NCBI RefSeq assembly: GCF_000374025.1
Contig: NZ_KB893186.1
Span: 80,366 to 144,365 of the forward strand
DNA: 64,000 bases
DNA from: Spirosoma panaciterrae DSM 21099
Lineage (GTDB): Bacteria > Bacteroidota > Bacteroidia > Cytophagales > Spirosomataceae
Reading direction: 5' to 3'
Part shown: in pieces, positions 24,357 to 32,550 of the stretch
Position numbering within the stretch: position 1 is the stretch's first letter
Layout: every line of letters begins with the position of its first letter
Position numbers and translations under genes: made by a program
Notes under the pieces: model-generated
Told to the model about the DNA's origin: nothing
Databases searched by the model: none
The model's input: only the letters and a program-made list of their open reading frames with translations

Positions 24357-27300
24357 CTAAAGGGAGTTCCTGTCTTCTGATTCCGTGAGGGGCTGTTTCC
24401 CGTATTGAGACGGCAATACACCATATTTTTCCTGAAACACCTTCGCGAAATACGAAAGGTTATCGAAACCAACCGCGTAGGCTACCTGCGTTACACTATC
24501 GGTTTGCGCAGTGAGCAAACTCGCTGCCTGAGCCAGCCGAATGTCGCGGATAAAGTTGGTGGCCGTAGTGCTGGTGAGCGCCTTTAGCTTCCGGTGTACT
24601 TGTACGCGGCTCAGATTGACCGCTTCGGCCAGCGCTTCAACGTTAAACGTGGGGTCGTCGATATGTTGCAGCACCGCATCCGACAAACGATCCAGAAACT
24701 TCTGTTCAGTCGAAAGGGTGGCCGGAGGGACTGATGCTGGCTGCTGATTCGGTCGATTACTCGTAAACCATTCGAATAATCGCTCCCGTTGCCAAAGCCT
24801 ATTTCGTACCCGAAGCAATAATTCCTGGCGATCGAACGGTTTGGTCAGGTAATCATCAGCCCCAATCGTCAGTCCTTCCAGGCGGCTTTCCATATCCGCT
24901 TTGGCGGTGAGCATCACGACCGGAATATGACTGGTGGCTTCCTGAGTTTTGAGTTGCTGACAAAATCCGTAGCCATCCAGCCGAGGCATCATCAGATCGC
25001 AGATGACCAGATCAGGTAGGGTTTCCAGAGCCCTGGTAAGCCCATCTTGCCCATCAACAGCTTCCAAAACAGTATACGTTTGTTCAAGTACCTGCCGAAT
25101 ATACAACCGCAAGTCATCATTATCCTCTACAATTAAAACGGTTTTACCCGACGAAGCTATTGGCGCAACCTCCCGTTCGGGTGTATTTGTGAGCATTTCC
25201 TGACGGGTCGATGCCGTATTCGTTTCAACAACGGGCGGATTAACGGACTGAGTGGGTGCATCTGCCAGATCAAGGGGTAGTTCTATGACAAATGTTGTAC
25301 CCTGTCCCGGCAGACTGTCTACCCGTATCCGACCGTGCATGGCCGTAATCAGCTCTTTAACCAGTGCCAATCCAATACCTGTACCTTCGTAACCACGCTG
25401 CTGGCTATCATCAACCTGATAGAATCGGTCGAAGATATGCGGTAACTGCTCAGGAGCGATACCGACCCCGGTATCCTTCACCGAGATCGTGAGTCTGGGC
25501 TGAACAGTTTGGTAGCTAACCTCCATCTGCACACGCCCCCCGACAGGTGTAAATTTCAGGGCATTCGAAACAAGGTTTGTGACTACTTTTTCAAGTTTAT
25601 CGGCATCATACAGCATCCACTGCCGCGCCTGATTTTGGGTCAAGGTCAAGGTAACGCCCCGGCTTTGCGCGAGTGACTCAAAGGAGGCCATCCATAGCTG
25701 CATGTCTTCGGGCAGATTACCAGGTTGCCGATCCAACTGCAACTGACCGGCATCCAGTTTAGCCAGATCGAGCAATTGCCCAATCAGCGACTGTAGCCGA
25801 CTGGCATTCCGATACATAACCTGATACAGCACATCTGTCGGGTACCGTTGCCGAAGATCATTGATTGGCCCCAGCAACAGCGTAAGGGGCGTCCGAAACT
25901 CGTGGGATATATTGGTAAAAAAGCGGGTTTTAAGCGCATCCAGATCGGCCAGTCGGCCCGCTTCTTTTTGTTCATAGGCCACCTGCTGCTGCAATAGCAA
26001 CCGCTGTGTCTGAAATCGGTTTAACTGCCAAGCTATCCCGATGGCACCTATTATGTAAATCAGATACGCCCACCAGGTTCGATACAAGGGCGGGGCAATA
26101 CGAATCTGTAATTCCAGCGGTTTACTCCAATGTTCGCCATCCACAGACCCCATCATCTGAAGTTGGTAACTTCCATTGGGCAACTGAGCGTAGTTGGCAA
26201 ACCGATTGGTGCCAGCCTCAACCCAGTCGTCGTCGATACCGATCAAACGGTATCGGTACTGGTTATTGGCCGAATTGGTATAGTCCATTACACCAAACTC
26301 GAACGTGAGCAGATTCTGATCGTACCGTAAATCAAGGTCCTTCGTGTAATCGATGCTCTGCTTCAGCAGATTATCCTTTCGGCCAACCTCAATCGGTTTA
26401 TTATTGATCCGCAACCCAAGGATGTTTACGGTAGGTATTTTCTGGTTTTCCCGCACCAACGTCGATGGCTTGAACACATTCAGTCCATTAACCCCTCCAA
26501 ACAGGAACTCTCCCGATGGCGACTTAACAAACGAACCCGTGTTAAATTCATCATCCTGAAGACCATCGGCCTGCGTATAGTTTCGAAAATGCCCCGTTTG
26601 GGAATTAAACTGCGACAGGCCCCGATTCGTACTAAGCCACAGATTATGGTAGGCATCGGTCAACAGCCCATACACCACTTTATTGGGTAGCCCTTCTGCT
26701 TCGGTATAATGCCGAAATTGCCCTGTTTGCTTATCCAGCCGCTCTAACCCGCCCCCTTTGGTACCGATCCAGAGGTACCGCTCGGGCTCATACGGATCAT
26801 TGACCAGGCTCAAAACAAAATCATTGCTTAGACTTTGCCGATTCGTAATCGAGTTTCTGTAGTGGGTATATACAGGCTTTTCCGGAAGATGTTCAGCCTT
26901 GATAAGCCCTTGTTGCGTACCGATCCAGAACGTACCATCTGCCTCACGGAGCAAGGCATAGGTTTCTGTTTCAGGGCTACTTTTCGATAAGTACTGGAAC
27001 GTCTGGAACGTTTCGGCCTTCGGATCAAACCGAAGTAATTTGCCATTCATAGCCCCAATCCATAAACAGCCGGAGGGATCTTCCACAGTTTGATTGCCCC
27101 ACAACCCAAATTCAACCCCGGGTGGTAACGGATATTTATTCAGTAACTGCCAGGAACTGGAAAACTTGAACAAATGCTGGGTATGGGTCTGAAAATTCGC
27201 ATTCGATACCCAGAACGTTCCGTGCCGATCCTGCATAAAATACCGCTGCCTTTGGTCGGCTTCCGAAAGTTTAGAATCCAGAAACGGGATTAATCGATTC

Positions 27301-28466
27301 GACTTCCGATCCAGTAATCCATAGGCAAATTGATAACGGGCATAGATTCGTCCCTGTTGATCGACATACAGATAGGACAGCGACGTGTGGGGAAGATACG
27401 AGTGAAACTGATTGATCCGGGGATTGAACTTCCGTATACCATAGCCACTGGTACCTACCCAGATGTTGCCTGTATGATCTTGCAGCACTTGCGTCACGGC
27501 ATACAAATTCGGAGGAAACGTCATGAACGCATCCTGTATCGACAGGCTGTCTTTATGAAATAACGCATTCGGGGAGAGTAACCAAAGATAACTTACTGTA
27601 CTGATAGCCAGAAGGTTTTTTGCAATCGGCTCGATCTGTACACCTGTGCTGCTCCTGTCTGCCAGGAAAATGGTTTTTCGATTTCCGTTATACCAACAGT
27701 CAATCTGGTGCTTGACACTCACAAACAGAATACCCGCCTGGGTATCCTCGTACATATCAAACACATCCGACGGCTCATCCGTGATACGCGTTTGCCGGGA
27801 TAGTGTGGTTGGCTTTTTCCAGTTAAACGCATATACGCCATTGTCTAATACCGTAAGCGCTTCGCCCGATGGCTTGAAACTAAAGGCAAGATTAGGATGA
27901 TTGGTCTGTTCCTGAACCGTAACAATCGAACTGATTTTCAGCTGGTTCGTAAAGTCGGCCTGTTCGGGAAACCTGGTTTGCAATGAGGCCGGTATACTTA
28001 CTTTAAAGGGCTTTCCGGCATTGGTCCCTACCCATATGTTCCCTTCAGGGTCTTCGGCCAGTCCTCTGATTTCGTAATTCGTCCCGTTCGCCAGCGTCTG
28101 ATCACGAATCGCTACATGATAAAATCGCTGGGTTCGATCATCGTATACATTAAGCCCTTTGTTTTGTGTACCGATCCAGAGCCGATGATGGCGATCGATC
28201 AATAAGGCCGAACAGGCATTGTCGGAAAGGCTGAAGGCGTCATAGGGGTCGTGGGTAAATACCTTGAAATTATAGCCGTCGTACCGATTCAGGCCATCTT
28301 TGGTTGCCACCCAGATAAAGCCTTTCTGATCCTGTTTCAGATCAAAAATCATTCCCTGCGATAACCCGTTGGAAATGGTCAGCTCCTGCCAGCCTTTGGA
28401 TTGAGCCAGTAACGCATGAGATCTAATTACAAAAAGAAGAAGTTGACAAATAACGAAGAAACGCAT
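24357..28466 (-). CDS. Hybrid two-component system: sensor propeller, histidine kinase, receiver and AraC output (HTCS)
   Basis: 1369 residues from the ATG at 28466 (MRFFVICQLLLFVIRSHALL, a signal peptide); a frame open to 28538 adds 24 atypical residues. Order: two-component regulator propeller repeats (about 25-690, for example GFIWVATKDGLNRYDGYNFK and GNIWVGTNAG), a Y_Y_Y sandwich, one membrane segment (AYLIYIIGAIGIAW), HisKA with FFTNISHEFRTPL, HATPase (NLVSNALKFTP, DTGVGIAPEQLP, GTGIGLALVKEL), receiver (1108-1225, phospho-acceptor Asp1157 in VICDLMMPRLDG), then an AraC-type HTH (1265-1360). HTCS proteins sense periplasmic ligands, usually glycans, and activate nearby genes. No SusC/SusD or glycosidase locus is adjacent, so its target is unclear. 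Confidence 0.93.
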   Translation of the reverse strand: MRFFVICQLLLFVIRSHALLAQSKGWQELTISNGLSQGMIFDLKQDQKGFIWVATKDGLNRYDGYNFKVFTHDPYDAFSLSDNACSALLIDRHHRLWIGTQNKGLNVYDDRTQRFYHVAIRDQTLANGTNYEIRGLAEDPEGNIWVGTNAGKPFKVSIPASLQTRFPEQADFTNQLKISSIVTVQEQTNHPNLAFSFKPSGEALTVLDNGVYAFNWKKPTTLSRQTRITDEPSDVFDMYEDTQAGILFVSVKHQIDCWYNGNRKTIFLADRSSTGVQIEPIAKNLLAISTVSYLWLLSPNALFHKDSLSIQDAFMTFPPNLYAVTQVLQDHTGNIWVGTSGYGIRKFNPRINQFHSYLPHTSLSYLYVDQQGRIYARYQFAYGLLDRKSNRLIPFLDSKLSEADQRQRYFMQDRHGTFWVSNANFQTHTQHLFKFSSSWQLLNKYPLPPGVEFGLWGNQTVEDPSGCLWIGAMNGKLLRFDPKAETFQTFQYLSKSSPETETYALLREADGTFWIGTQQGLIKAEHLPEKPVYTHYRNSITNRQSLSNDFVLSLVNDPYEPERYLWIGTKGGGLERLDKQTGQFRHYTEAEGLPNKVVYGLLTDAYHNLWLSTNRGLSQFNSQTGHFRNYTQADGLQDDEFNTGSFVKSPSGEFLFGGVNGLNVFKPSTLVRENQKIPTVNILGLRINNKPIEVGRKDNLLKQSIDYTKDLDLRYDQNLLTFEFGVMDYTNSANNQYRYRLIGIDDDWVEAGTNRFANYAQLPNGSYQLQMMGSVDGEHWSKPLELQIRIAPPLYRTWWAYLIYIIGAIGIAWQLNRFQTQRLLLQQQVAYEQKEAGRLADLDALKTRFFTNISHEFRTPLTLLLGPINDLRQRYPTDVLYQVMYRNASRLQSLIGQLLDLAKLDAGQLQLDRQPGNLPEDMQLWMASFESLAQSRGVTLTLTQNQARQWMLYDADKLEKVVTNLVSNALKFTPVGGRVQMEVSYQTVQPRLTISVKDTGVGIAPEQLPHIFDRFYQVDDSQQRGYEGTGIGLALVKELITAMHGRIRVDSLPGQGTTFVIELPLDLADAPTQSVNPPVVETNTASTRQEMLTNTPEREVAPIASSGKTVLIVEDNDDLRLYIRQVLEQTYTVLEAVDGQDGLTRALETLPDLVICDLMMPRLDGYGFCQQLKTQEATSHIPVVMLTAKADMESRLEGLTIGADDYLTKPFDRQELLLRVRNRLWQRERLFEWFTSNRPNQQPASVPPATLSTEQKFLDRLSDAVLQHIDDPTFNVEALAEAVNLSRVQVHRKLKALTSTTATNFIRDIRLAQAASLLTAQTDSVTQVAYAVGFDNLSYFAKVFQEKYGVLPSQYGKQPLTESEDRNSL

Positions 28467-28563
28467 ACACGGCGAATTTCCACTAAAATTGGCAAAAAAT
28501 ATACCAGTATTTGAAAAAATAAACTTACTGGAAACCAATTCTAGCCTTCGCTATCTATACATA

Positions 28564-28601
28564 AACTTCCCCTGGAAGTCTGCTTTTAAAAGGGGGAAGT
28601 T
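28564..28601 (-). terminator. Possible terminator of aroK
   Basis: AACTTCCCC (28564-28572) and GGGGAAGTT (28593-28601) are perfect complements around a 20-nt loop; the right arm overlaps the aroK stop codon. Minor U content follows on the minus strand. Confidence 0.4.
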
Positions 28602-29106
28602 AAAGCCATTCGCCCAGTCGTTGGAGCACTTCCTCTACGGTTGTCTCGCCCGTTATCGTAATGGTAGCCTGGCTGTAAACAGGTAGTCTTAATTCGTACC
28701 GTTTTTCTAAGATCAGCGGTAATTCGGGATTACTCGGATTATTCAATGGACGGTCTTCCTGTGCATGTGCCATAATCCGACTCACCAGAATCGACACCGG
28801 AACATCCAGAAAAATCGATATGCCTGTTGCATTGATATAGGCCATGTTGTCATGAAAGCAGGGCATACCACCACCCGTCGATACGACCTTACTACTACCA
28901 GGTTGTATCGTACGCAATACCCGTTTTTCAAGTTCCCGGAAATACGCTTCGCCCGATTGGGCAAAAATATCGGCAATCGCTCGTCCTTCCTCCCGAACAA
29001 TCACTTTATCGGTATCCACAAAACGATAGTGGAGGGCATCAGCAATACGTTTCCCCAGCGTACTCTTACCAGACGATGGCATGCCAATTAAGAAGATGTT
29101 TTTCAT
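28600..29106 (-). CDS. aroK: Shikimate kinase
   Basis: 168 residues from the ATG at 29106 (MKNIFLIGMPSSGKSTLGKR). A longer frame to 29175 adds 23 residues encoded by repeat DNA and is rejected. Walker A GMPSSGKST spans 8-16, the shikimate/Mg site DTD is at 31-33, GGG at 78-80, and the lid region HAQEDRPLNNP carries the conserved Arg. The enzyme phosphorylates shikimate in aromatic amino-acid biosynthesis and is cytoplasmic. It is followed by the HTCS gene (134 bp away) and preceded, across a tandem-repeat hairpin, by the DoxX/BT_3928 gene on the same strand. Confidence 0.94.
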   Translation of the reverse strand: MKNIFLIGMPSSGKSTLGKRIADALHYRFVDTDKVIVREEGRAIADIFAQSGEAYFRELEKRVLRTIQPGSSKVVSTGGGMPCFHDNMAYINATGISIFLDVPVSILVSRIMAHAQEDRPLNNPSNPELPLILEKRYELRLPVYSQATITITGETTVEEVLQRLGEWL

Positions 29107-29113
29107 GTATTGC

Positions 29114-29200
29114 AAAGAGCGAAAGAACGAAAGAGTGAATGAGTGAAAAATTGCTGATGCCGTTTTTTCACTCATTCACTCTTTCGCTCTTTCGCTCATT
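29114..29200. repeat. Intercistronic tandem-repeat hairpin (locus B)
   Basis: On the + strand 29114-29150 is a purine array of GCGAAAGAA/GAGTGAAT units, and 29163-29200 is its complement (CACTCATTCACTCTTTCGCT core). It fills the gap between the BT_3928-type gene stop (29206) and the aroK start (29106). Confidence 0.8.
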
Positions 29201-29205
29201 AATTT

Positions 29206-30351
29206 TCACTCAATCACAATTCGTTTTACCTCATCCGCATCCGGCGTTGAATTATAGTGCCATTTACCCCGAACAACGCCATTTTTCAGGAGCCATGTAC
29301 CCGGATTCGACCGCATAATCGTTTTCAGCACCGTCGCATCTGCTTTATAATAGGGTACATTTTCTAACTGAAACTCTTTTCGGAAAGCTTTGATCTCATC
29401 GTCGCTGGTCGATGTAAGAATAAAAGGGGCTACAGACGTTCCCTTTAAGCCCTCCACCAGCGCCCGAATAGCCGGCAGGCTACCCGCATCGATGTCTTTT
29501 GTATTCTTGATGATGATGAAAAGCTTCTCCCCTTCGAAGGTTTGCTGGGTAAAATCACTGTCATCATTCCAGACCCGGTAATCCGTAATCTTAGGCTTGG
29601 CTTTTTCGTTGACCAGCACCATTTCCTTAAATTTGTAGCTCGGGTCGGTCGGGTATTTTTCAAATTCGGTCACCTCTCCGTTTTTCTCCATCAGGTATTT
29701 ATACCGCAGTGGCTCCGACGGTTTCATCTGATCGGGAATGCTTTTGCCGACGGCATAGGGCAACATATCGATCGGAGGCAGGAATTGAACCGCATACATT
29801 CCCAGTCCCAGTGTAAATACAACGGTCAGGGCGACCAGCCAGCCCGTATTTCTGGAGCGTAGTCGGTTCCGGTGCCCCATAATGAACAGAATCAATACGG
29901 TCAGAACGACATCTTTTCCAAACGAAGTCCAGGGTTTCAGTTTGATAGCATCCCCAAAGCAGCCGCAATCCGTTACCCGATTGAAATAGGCCGAATAAAA
30001 GGTGAGAAACGTAAAGAAAATGATCAGAAAGAATAACAGCCAAACCGTGACCTTAGGCTTGTAAGAAGCAAGCAGAGCAACCCCTAATATTACCTCGGCG
30101 GCACAAAACAACACCGACATCACCAACGTAAACGGCACCAGGCCCATAAAGAAATCGTGCAGGAATGGCACATCCTGGGCGAAGACTTCAAAATATTCCT
30201 CAAACTTGATCTGCGTCCCGACCGGGTCGTTCAGTTTAATCAAGCCCGAAAAAATAAAAACAATCCCGACCAGAATTCGGGCAATACGGGCGGCAATCAA
30301 CATCGGTGGTGTACCGGTCTTTAGTTTAGGCTGGGTCGTTGCTGTGTTCAT
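29206..30351 (-). CDS. BT_3928 family DoxX-like membrane protein with thioredoxin-like tail
   Basis: 381 residues from the ATG at 30351 (MNTATTQPKLKTGTPPMLIA). Four hydrophobic segments (about 20-170) make a DoxX/MauE-like membrane domain beginning LVGIVFIFSGLIKLNDPVGT; TDCGCFGDAIKL after the third segment is the MauE-type cysteine pair. One further segment (TGWLVALTVVFTLGLGMYA) leads to a periplasmic domain (about 225-381) with LFIIIKNTKDIDAGSLP and SNPGTWLLKNGVVRGKWHYN that looks thioredoxin-like but lacks a CxxC. In Bacteroidota this gene is regularly beside DUF1599 and folP, as here. A role in quinone or disulfide redox is likely but unproven. Confidence 0.85.
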   Translation of the reverse strand: MNTATTQPKLKTGTPPMLIAARIARILVGIVFIFSGLIKLNDPVGTQIKFEEYFEVFAQDVPFLHDFFMGLVPFTLVMSVLFCAAEVILGVALLASYKPKVTVWLLFFLIIFFTFLTFYSAYFNRVTDCGCFGDAIKLKPWTSFGKDVVLTVLILFIMGHRNRLRSRNTGWLVALTVVFTLGLGMYAVQFLPPIDMLPYAVGKSIPDQMKPSEPLRYKYLMEKNGEVTEFEKYPTDPSYKFKEMVLVNEKAKPKITDYRVWNDDSDFTQQTFEGEKLFIIIKNTKDIDAGSLPAIRALVEGLKGTSVAPFILTSTSDDEIKAFRKEFQLENVPYYKADATVLKTIMRSNPGTWLLKNGVVRGKWHYNSTPDADEVKRIVIE

Positions 30352-30383
30352 ACACGTATGCGGGTGGCCACCCGCTCTTCTTC

Positions 30384-30938
30384 TTACTGCGGGCTCCCCC
30401 CCGCATGACTTAGTTTGATCAGACAAAAAACGGCGTAATTGATCATATCCATATAATTGGCGTCAACGCCTTCCGAAACGAGTGTGTTTCCCTGATTATC
30501 TTCAATCTGCTTGGTTCGGAGCAATTTCATCAGGATAATGTCGGTCATGGAACTGACTCGCATCTCGCGCCAGGCTTCGCCGTAATCGTGATTTTTGGCA
30601 AACAGCAGATCAATAACCCGGCCAATTTGTTCGGTGTACAGCGTTTCAAGTTCGTCGGCAGGTATATCTGTTCGCTTGTCATCCGCTAACTGCAACTGAA
30701 TCAGGGCCATAACGCAGTAATTGATGATACCGACAAATTCGGGCTCAATCCCCTCGCCTACCCGACTCACTCCGGTTTCCTGTAATGTACGAATTCGCTG
30801 CGCTTTGATATAAATCTGATCGGTAATACTGGAAAGCCGCAAAATGCGCCAGGCAGTACCATAATCTTTATTTTTTTTCAGGAACAGGTCTTTGCAGCGT
30901 TGAATAACCTGCCGATATTCGATTTCCGTAGTGGACAT
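30384..30938 (-). CDS. DUF1599 domain-containing protein with internal duplication
   Basis: 184 residues from the ATG at 30938 (MSTTEIEYRQVIQRCKDLFL); a start at 30962 would add eight residues from repeat-like DNA. Two homologous halves: the first has FLKKNKDYGTAWRILRLSSITDQI (in part), then GIINYCVMALIQL; the second has LFAKNHDYGEAWREMRVSSM, then DMINYAVFCLIKL. The K-x-x-D-Y-G-x-A-W-R motif resembles nucleotide pyrophosphohydrolase-type all-alpha folds, but no function is established. It is divergent from folP and 32 bp before the BT_3928 gene on the same strand, a conserved Bacteroidota arrangement. Confidence 0.88.
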   Translation of the reverse strand: MSTTEIEYRQVIQRCKDLFLKKNKDYGTAWRILRLSSITDQIYIKAQRIRTLQETGVSRVGEGIEPEFVGIINYCVMALIQLQLADDKRTDIPADELETLYTEQIGRVIDLLFAKNHDYGEAWREMRVSSMTDIILMKLLRTKQIEDNQGNTLVSEGVDANYMDMINYAVFCLIKLSHAGGSPQ

Positions 30939-30955
30939 AAGAGTATAGTCATTCG

Positions 30956-31036
30956 CTGTCATTCCAGGTCATCTGTCGTGAAAACGAGGGTGACGGTCAA
31001 TGACTAAGAATGACGATCAATAACTAGGAATGACAG
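30956..31036. repeat. Degenerate tandem repeat with inverted arms in the divergent folP promoter region
   Basis: CTGTCATTCC (30956-30965) and GGAATGACAG (31027-31036) are perfect complements. Between them GGTCAATGACTAAGAATGAC-type units repeat about every 17-20 bp (30990-31036). It resembles the intercistronic hairpin loci but lies between divergent genes. Confidence 0.5.
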
Positions 31037-31040
31037 TTTA

Positions 31041-31910
31041 ATGCCGAAAGTTACGAAAAAAACGCTGAACTGCCGGGGCCGACTGGTCGATTTGACCCGA
31101 CCCGCCATAATGGGAATACTCAACGCAACACCCGATTCTTTTTTTTCGGGCAGCCGTCTTGCCCCCGATCATCAAGCCTCTGCCATTGCCGTTGAACGAG
31201 CGCAGCAGATGCTCGACGATGGAGCCACCTTCCTGGATATTGGTGGGTACTCCACCCGTCCAGGGGCTGCCACGGTTAGCCCTACTGAAGAAGCGGACCG
31301 CGTTTTACCGCTTATTGAAGCCATCCTTTCTGAATTTCCGGATGCCCTCATCTCCATCGATACCTTTCGGGCATCGGTGGCCCGGCAGGCAGTCGAAGCC
31401 GGAGCCGTACTCATTAACGATGTATCTGGCGGTACCCTCGACCCGGCGATGTTCAGCACAGCGGCCGAATTGAGTCGTTCGGCATCGGTACCTTATATAC
31501 TGATGCACATTCGGGGTACTCCCCAAACCATGCAGTCGCTGGCCACCTATCAGCACGTTACGACCGATGTACTGGATGAATTGGCCGTTCGGCTGGCCGA
31601 ATTACGACTGCTGGGGCTGAAAGATGTTGTTCTGGACCCTGGATTTGGGTTTGCCAAGACAACCGAACAAAATTTTGAACTACTGGCTCAACTCGATGCG
31701 TTCAGCCTGTTCGAAGAGCCTGTTCTGGTAGGTCTTTCCCGCAAAACAACAATCTGGAAAACACTGAACATCAGCCCGGATAGAGCCTTAAACGGTACCA
31801 CCACGCTAAACACCATAGCGTTGCTCAAAGGGGCATCCATTTTGCGGGTCCACGACGTACGTGAAGCGGTCGAAGTGGTGAAATTAACGCACCAATTAAC
31901 TTTTTTTTAG
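31041..31910 (+). CDS. folP: Dihydropteroate synthase
   Basis: A 289-residue TIM barrel. Diagnostic motifs: MGILNATPDSFFSGSR (about 24-39), DGATFLDIGGYSTRPGA, ISIDTFRASVARQAVEAGA, INDVSGGT, YILMHIRGTPQTMQ, VVLDPGFGFAKTTEQNFELL, PVLVGLSRKTTIW and a final RVHDVREAVEVV. It condenses 6-hydroxymethyl-dihydropterin pyrophosphate with p-aminobenzoate in folate synthesis and is the sulfonamide target. Residues equivalent to common resistance sites look unchanged. It is divergent from DUF1599 and followed by tRNA-Lys. Confidence 0.96.
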   Translation: MPKVTKKTLNCRGRLVDLTRPAIMGILNATPDSFFSGSRLAPDHQASAIAVERAQQMLDDGATFLDIGGYSTRPGAATVSPTEEADRVLPLIEAILSEFPDALISIDTFRASVARQAVEAGAVLINDVSGGTLDPAMFSTAAELSRSASVPYILMHIRGTPQTMQSLATYQHVTTDVLDELAVRLAELRLLGLKDVVLDPGFGFAKTTEQNFELLAQLDAFSLFEEPVLVGLSRKTTIWKTLNISPDRALNGTTTLNTIALLKGASILRVHDVREAVEVVKLTHQLTFF

Positions 31911-31918
31911 CCATACAC

Positions 31919-31949
31919 TTGCGTTTAGAAAAACAAAGTCCTACTTTTG
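31919..31949 (+). promoter_or_regulatory. Consensus Bacteroidota promoter of tRNA-Lys
   Basis: TTG at 31919-31921, a 20-bp spacer and TACTTTTG at 31942-31949, a full match to TANNTTTG. Transcription would start near 31956, 35 bp before the mature tRNA. Confidence 0.8.
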
Positions 31950-31990
31950 CAATCCCAAACGACGACACCCCTGTTTGTTCAACGGGAATC

Positions 31991-32063
31991 GATTCGGTAG
32001 CTCAGCTGGTAGAGCAATACACTTTTAATGTATGGGTCCTGGGTTCGAATCCCAGCCGAATCA
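31991..32063 (+). tRNA. tRNA-Lys (anticodon TTT)
   Basis: 73 nt. The acceptor stem GATTCGG pairs with CCGAATC (32056-32062) and discriminator A is at 32063. The D arm is GCTCAGCTGGTAGAGC. The anticodon loop CTTTTAA gives anticodon TTT. The T arm CTGGGTTCGAATCCCAG is intact. The 3' CCA is not encoded (CAC follows). It has its own promoter and terminator and lies between folP and gltB. Confidence 0.97.
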
Positions 32064-32074
32064 CAAAAATACGG

Positions 32075-32101
32075 AAGCCGCTCAACTGAGCGGCTTTTTT
32101 T
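32075..32101 (+). terminator. Rho-independent terminator of tRNA-Lys
   Basis: AAGCCGCTCA (32075-32084) pairs perfectly with TGAGCGGCTT (32087-32096), followed by further T residues to 32101. Confidence 0.92.
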
Positions 32102-32550
32102 ATTTTCCTATGCTCCTGCTGGCTTTGTCAGCCAGGGCTCCCTCCAGGGCTGGTTAGTACGACCTAGACCTATTTCGTTCATCAATTGATACGGAAAAGC
32201 ACATGCCAATAAGCCACTTTGTTAAACCGGCATTCTGACAAATCGATTTAACGGACGACAAGTGCTGGTTTGCCCACAGAACATATTCACTTTTCAAGAA
32301 GATTTATAATCAAATTCACAATTCGGCCCATTTGCTATTAAATTCTGACAAAAGCTGTTTTTGCCAAATTTTTTTAGTAGTATATTGCATGACTTTGTCA
32401 CAAACGCCCTTCAATTCGATTGCCTTCTCCTTGATTAATTCACAGGCCGGGCATCCTGTTAATTTAGAATTTCTTAATAAACGGCCTCGTTTTTTGCAAT
32501 TCTGTTAAATAGCGTTTCAAAAAACGGCCATATCCAACGCTGTTACGACC
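32102..32550. other. Long leader/promoter region upstream of gltB
   Basis: About 450 bp with no credible gene. The right 230 bp are AT-rich with repeated TTTTTTG tracts (for example near 32350-32375 and 32490-32500) that suggest promoters, but no full TTG/TANNTTTG pair was found. No riboswitch fold was recognised. Confidence 0.5.

Noticed and set aside
24357..28466. Polysaccharide utilisation locus centred on the hybrid sensor
   Set aside because: No SusC/SusD pair or clustered glycosidases occur within 10 kb on either side.
32102..32550. Riboswitch upstream of gltB
   Set aside because: The region is AT-rich with no glutamine, SAM or other riboswitch core that I could recognise; left as an unassigned leader.
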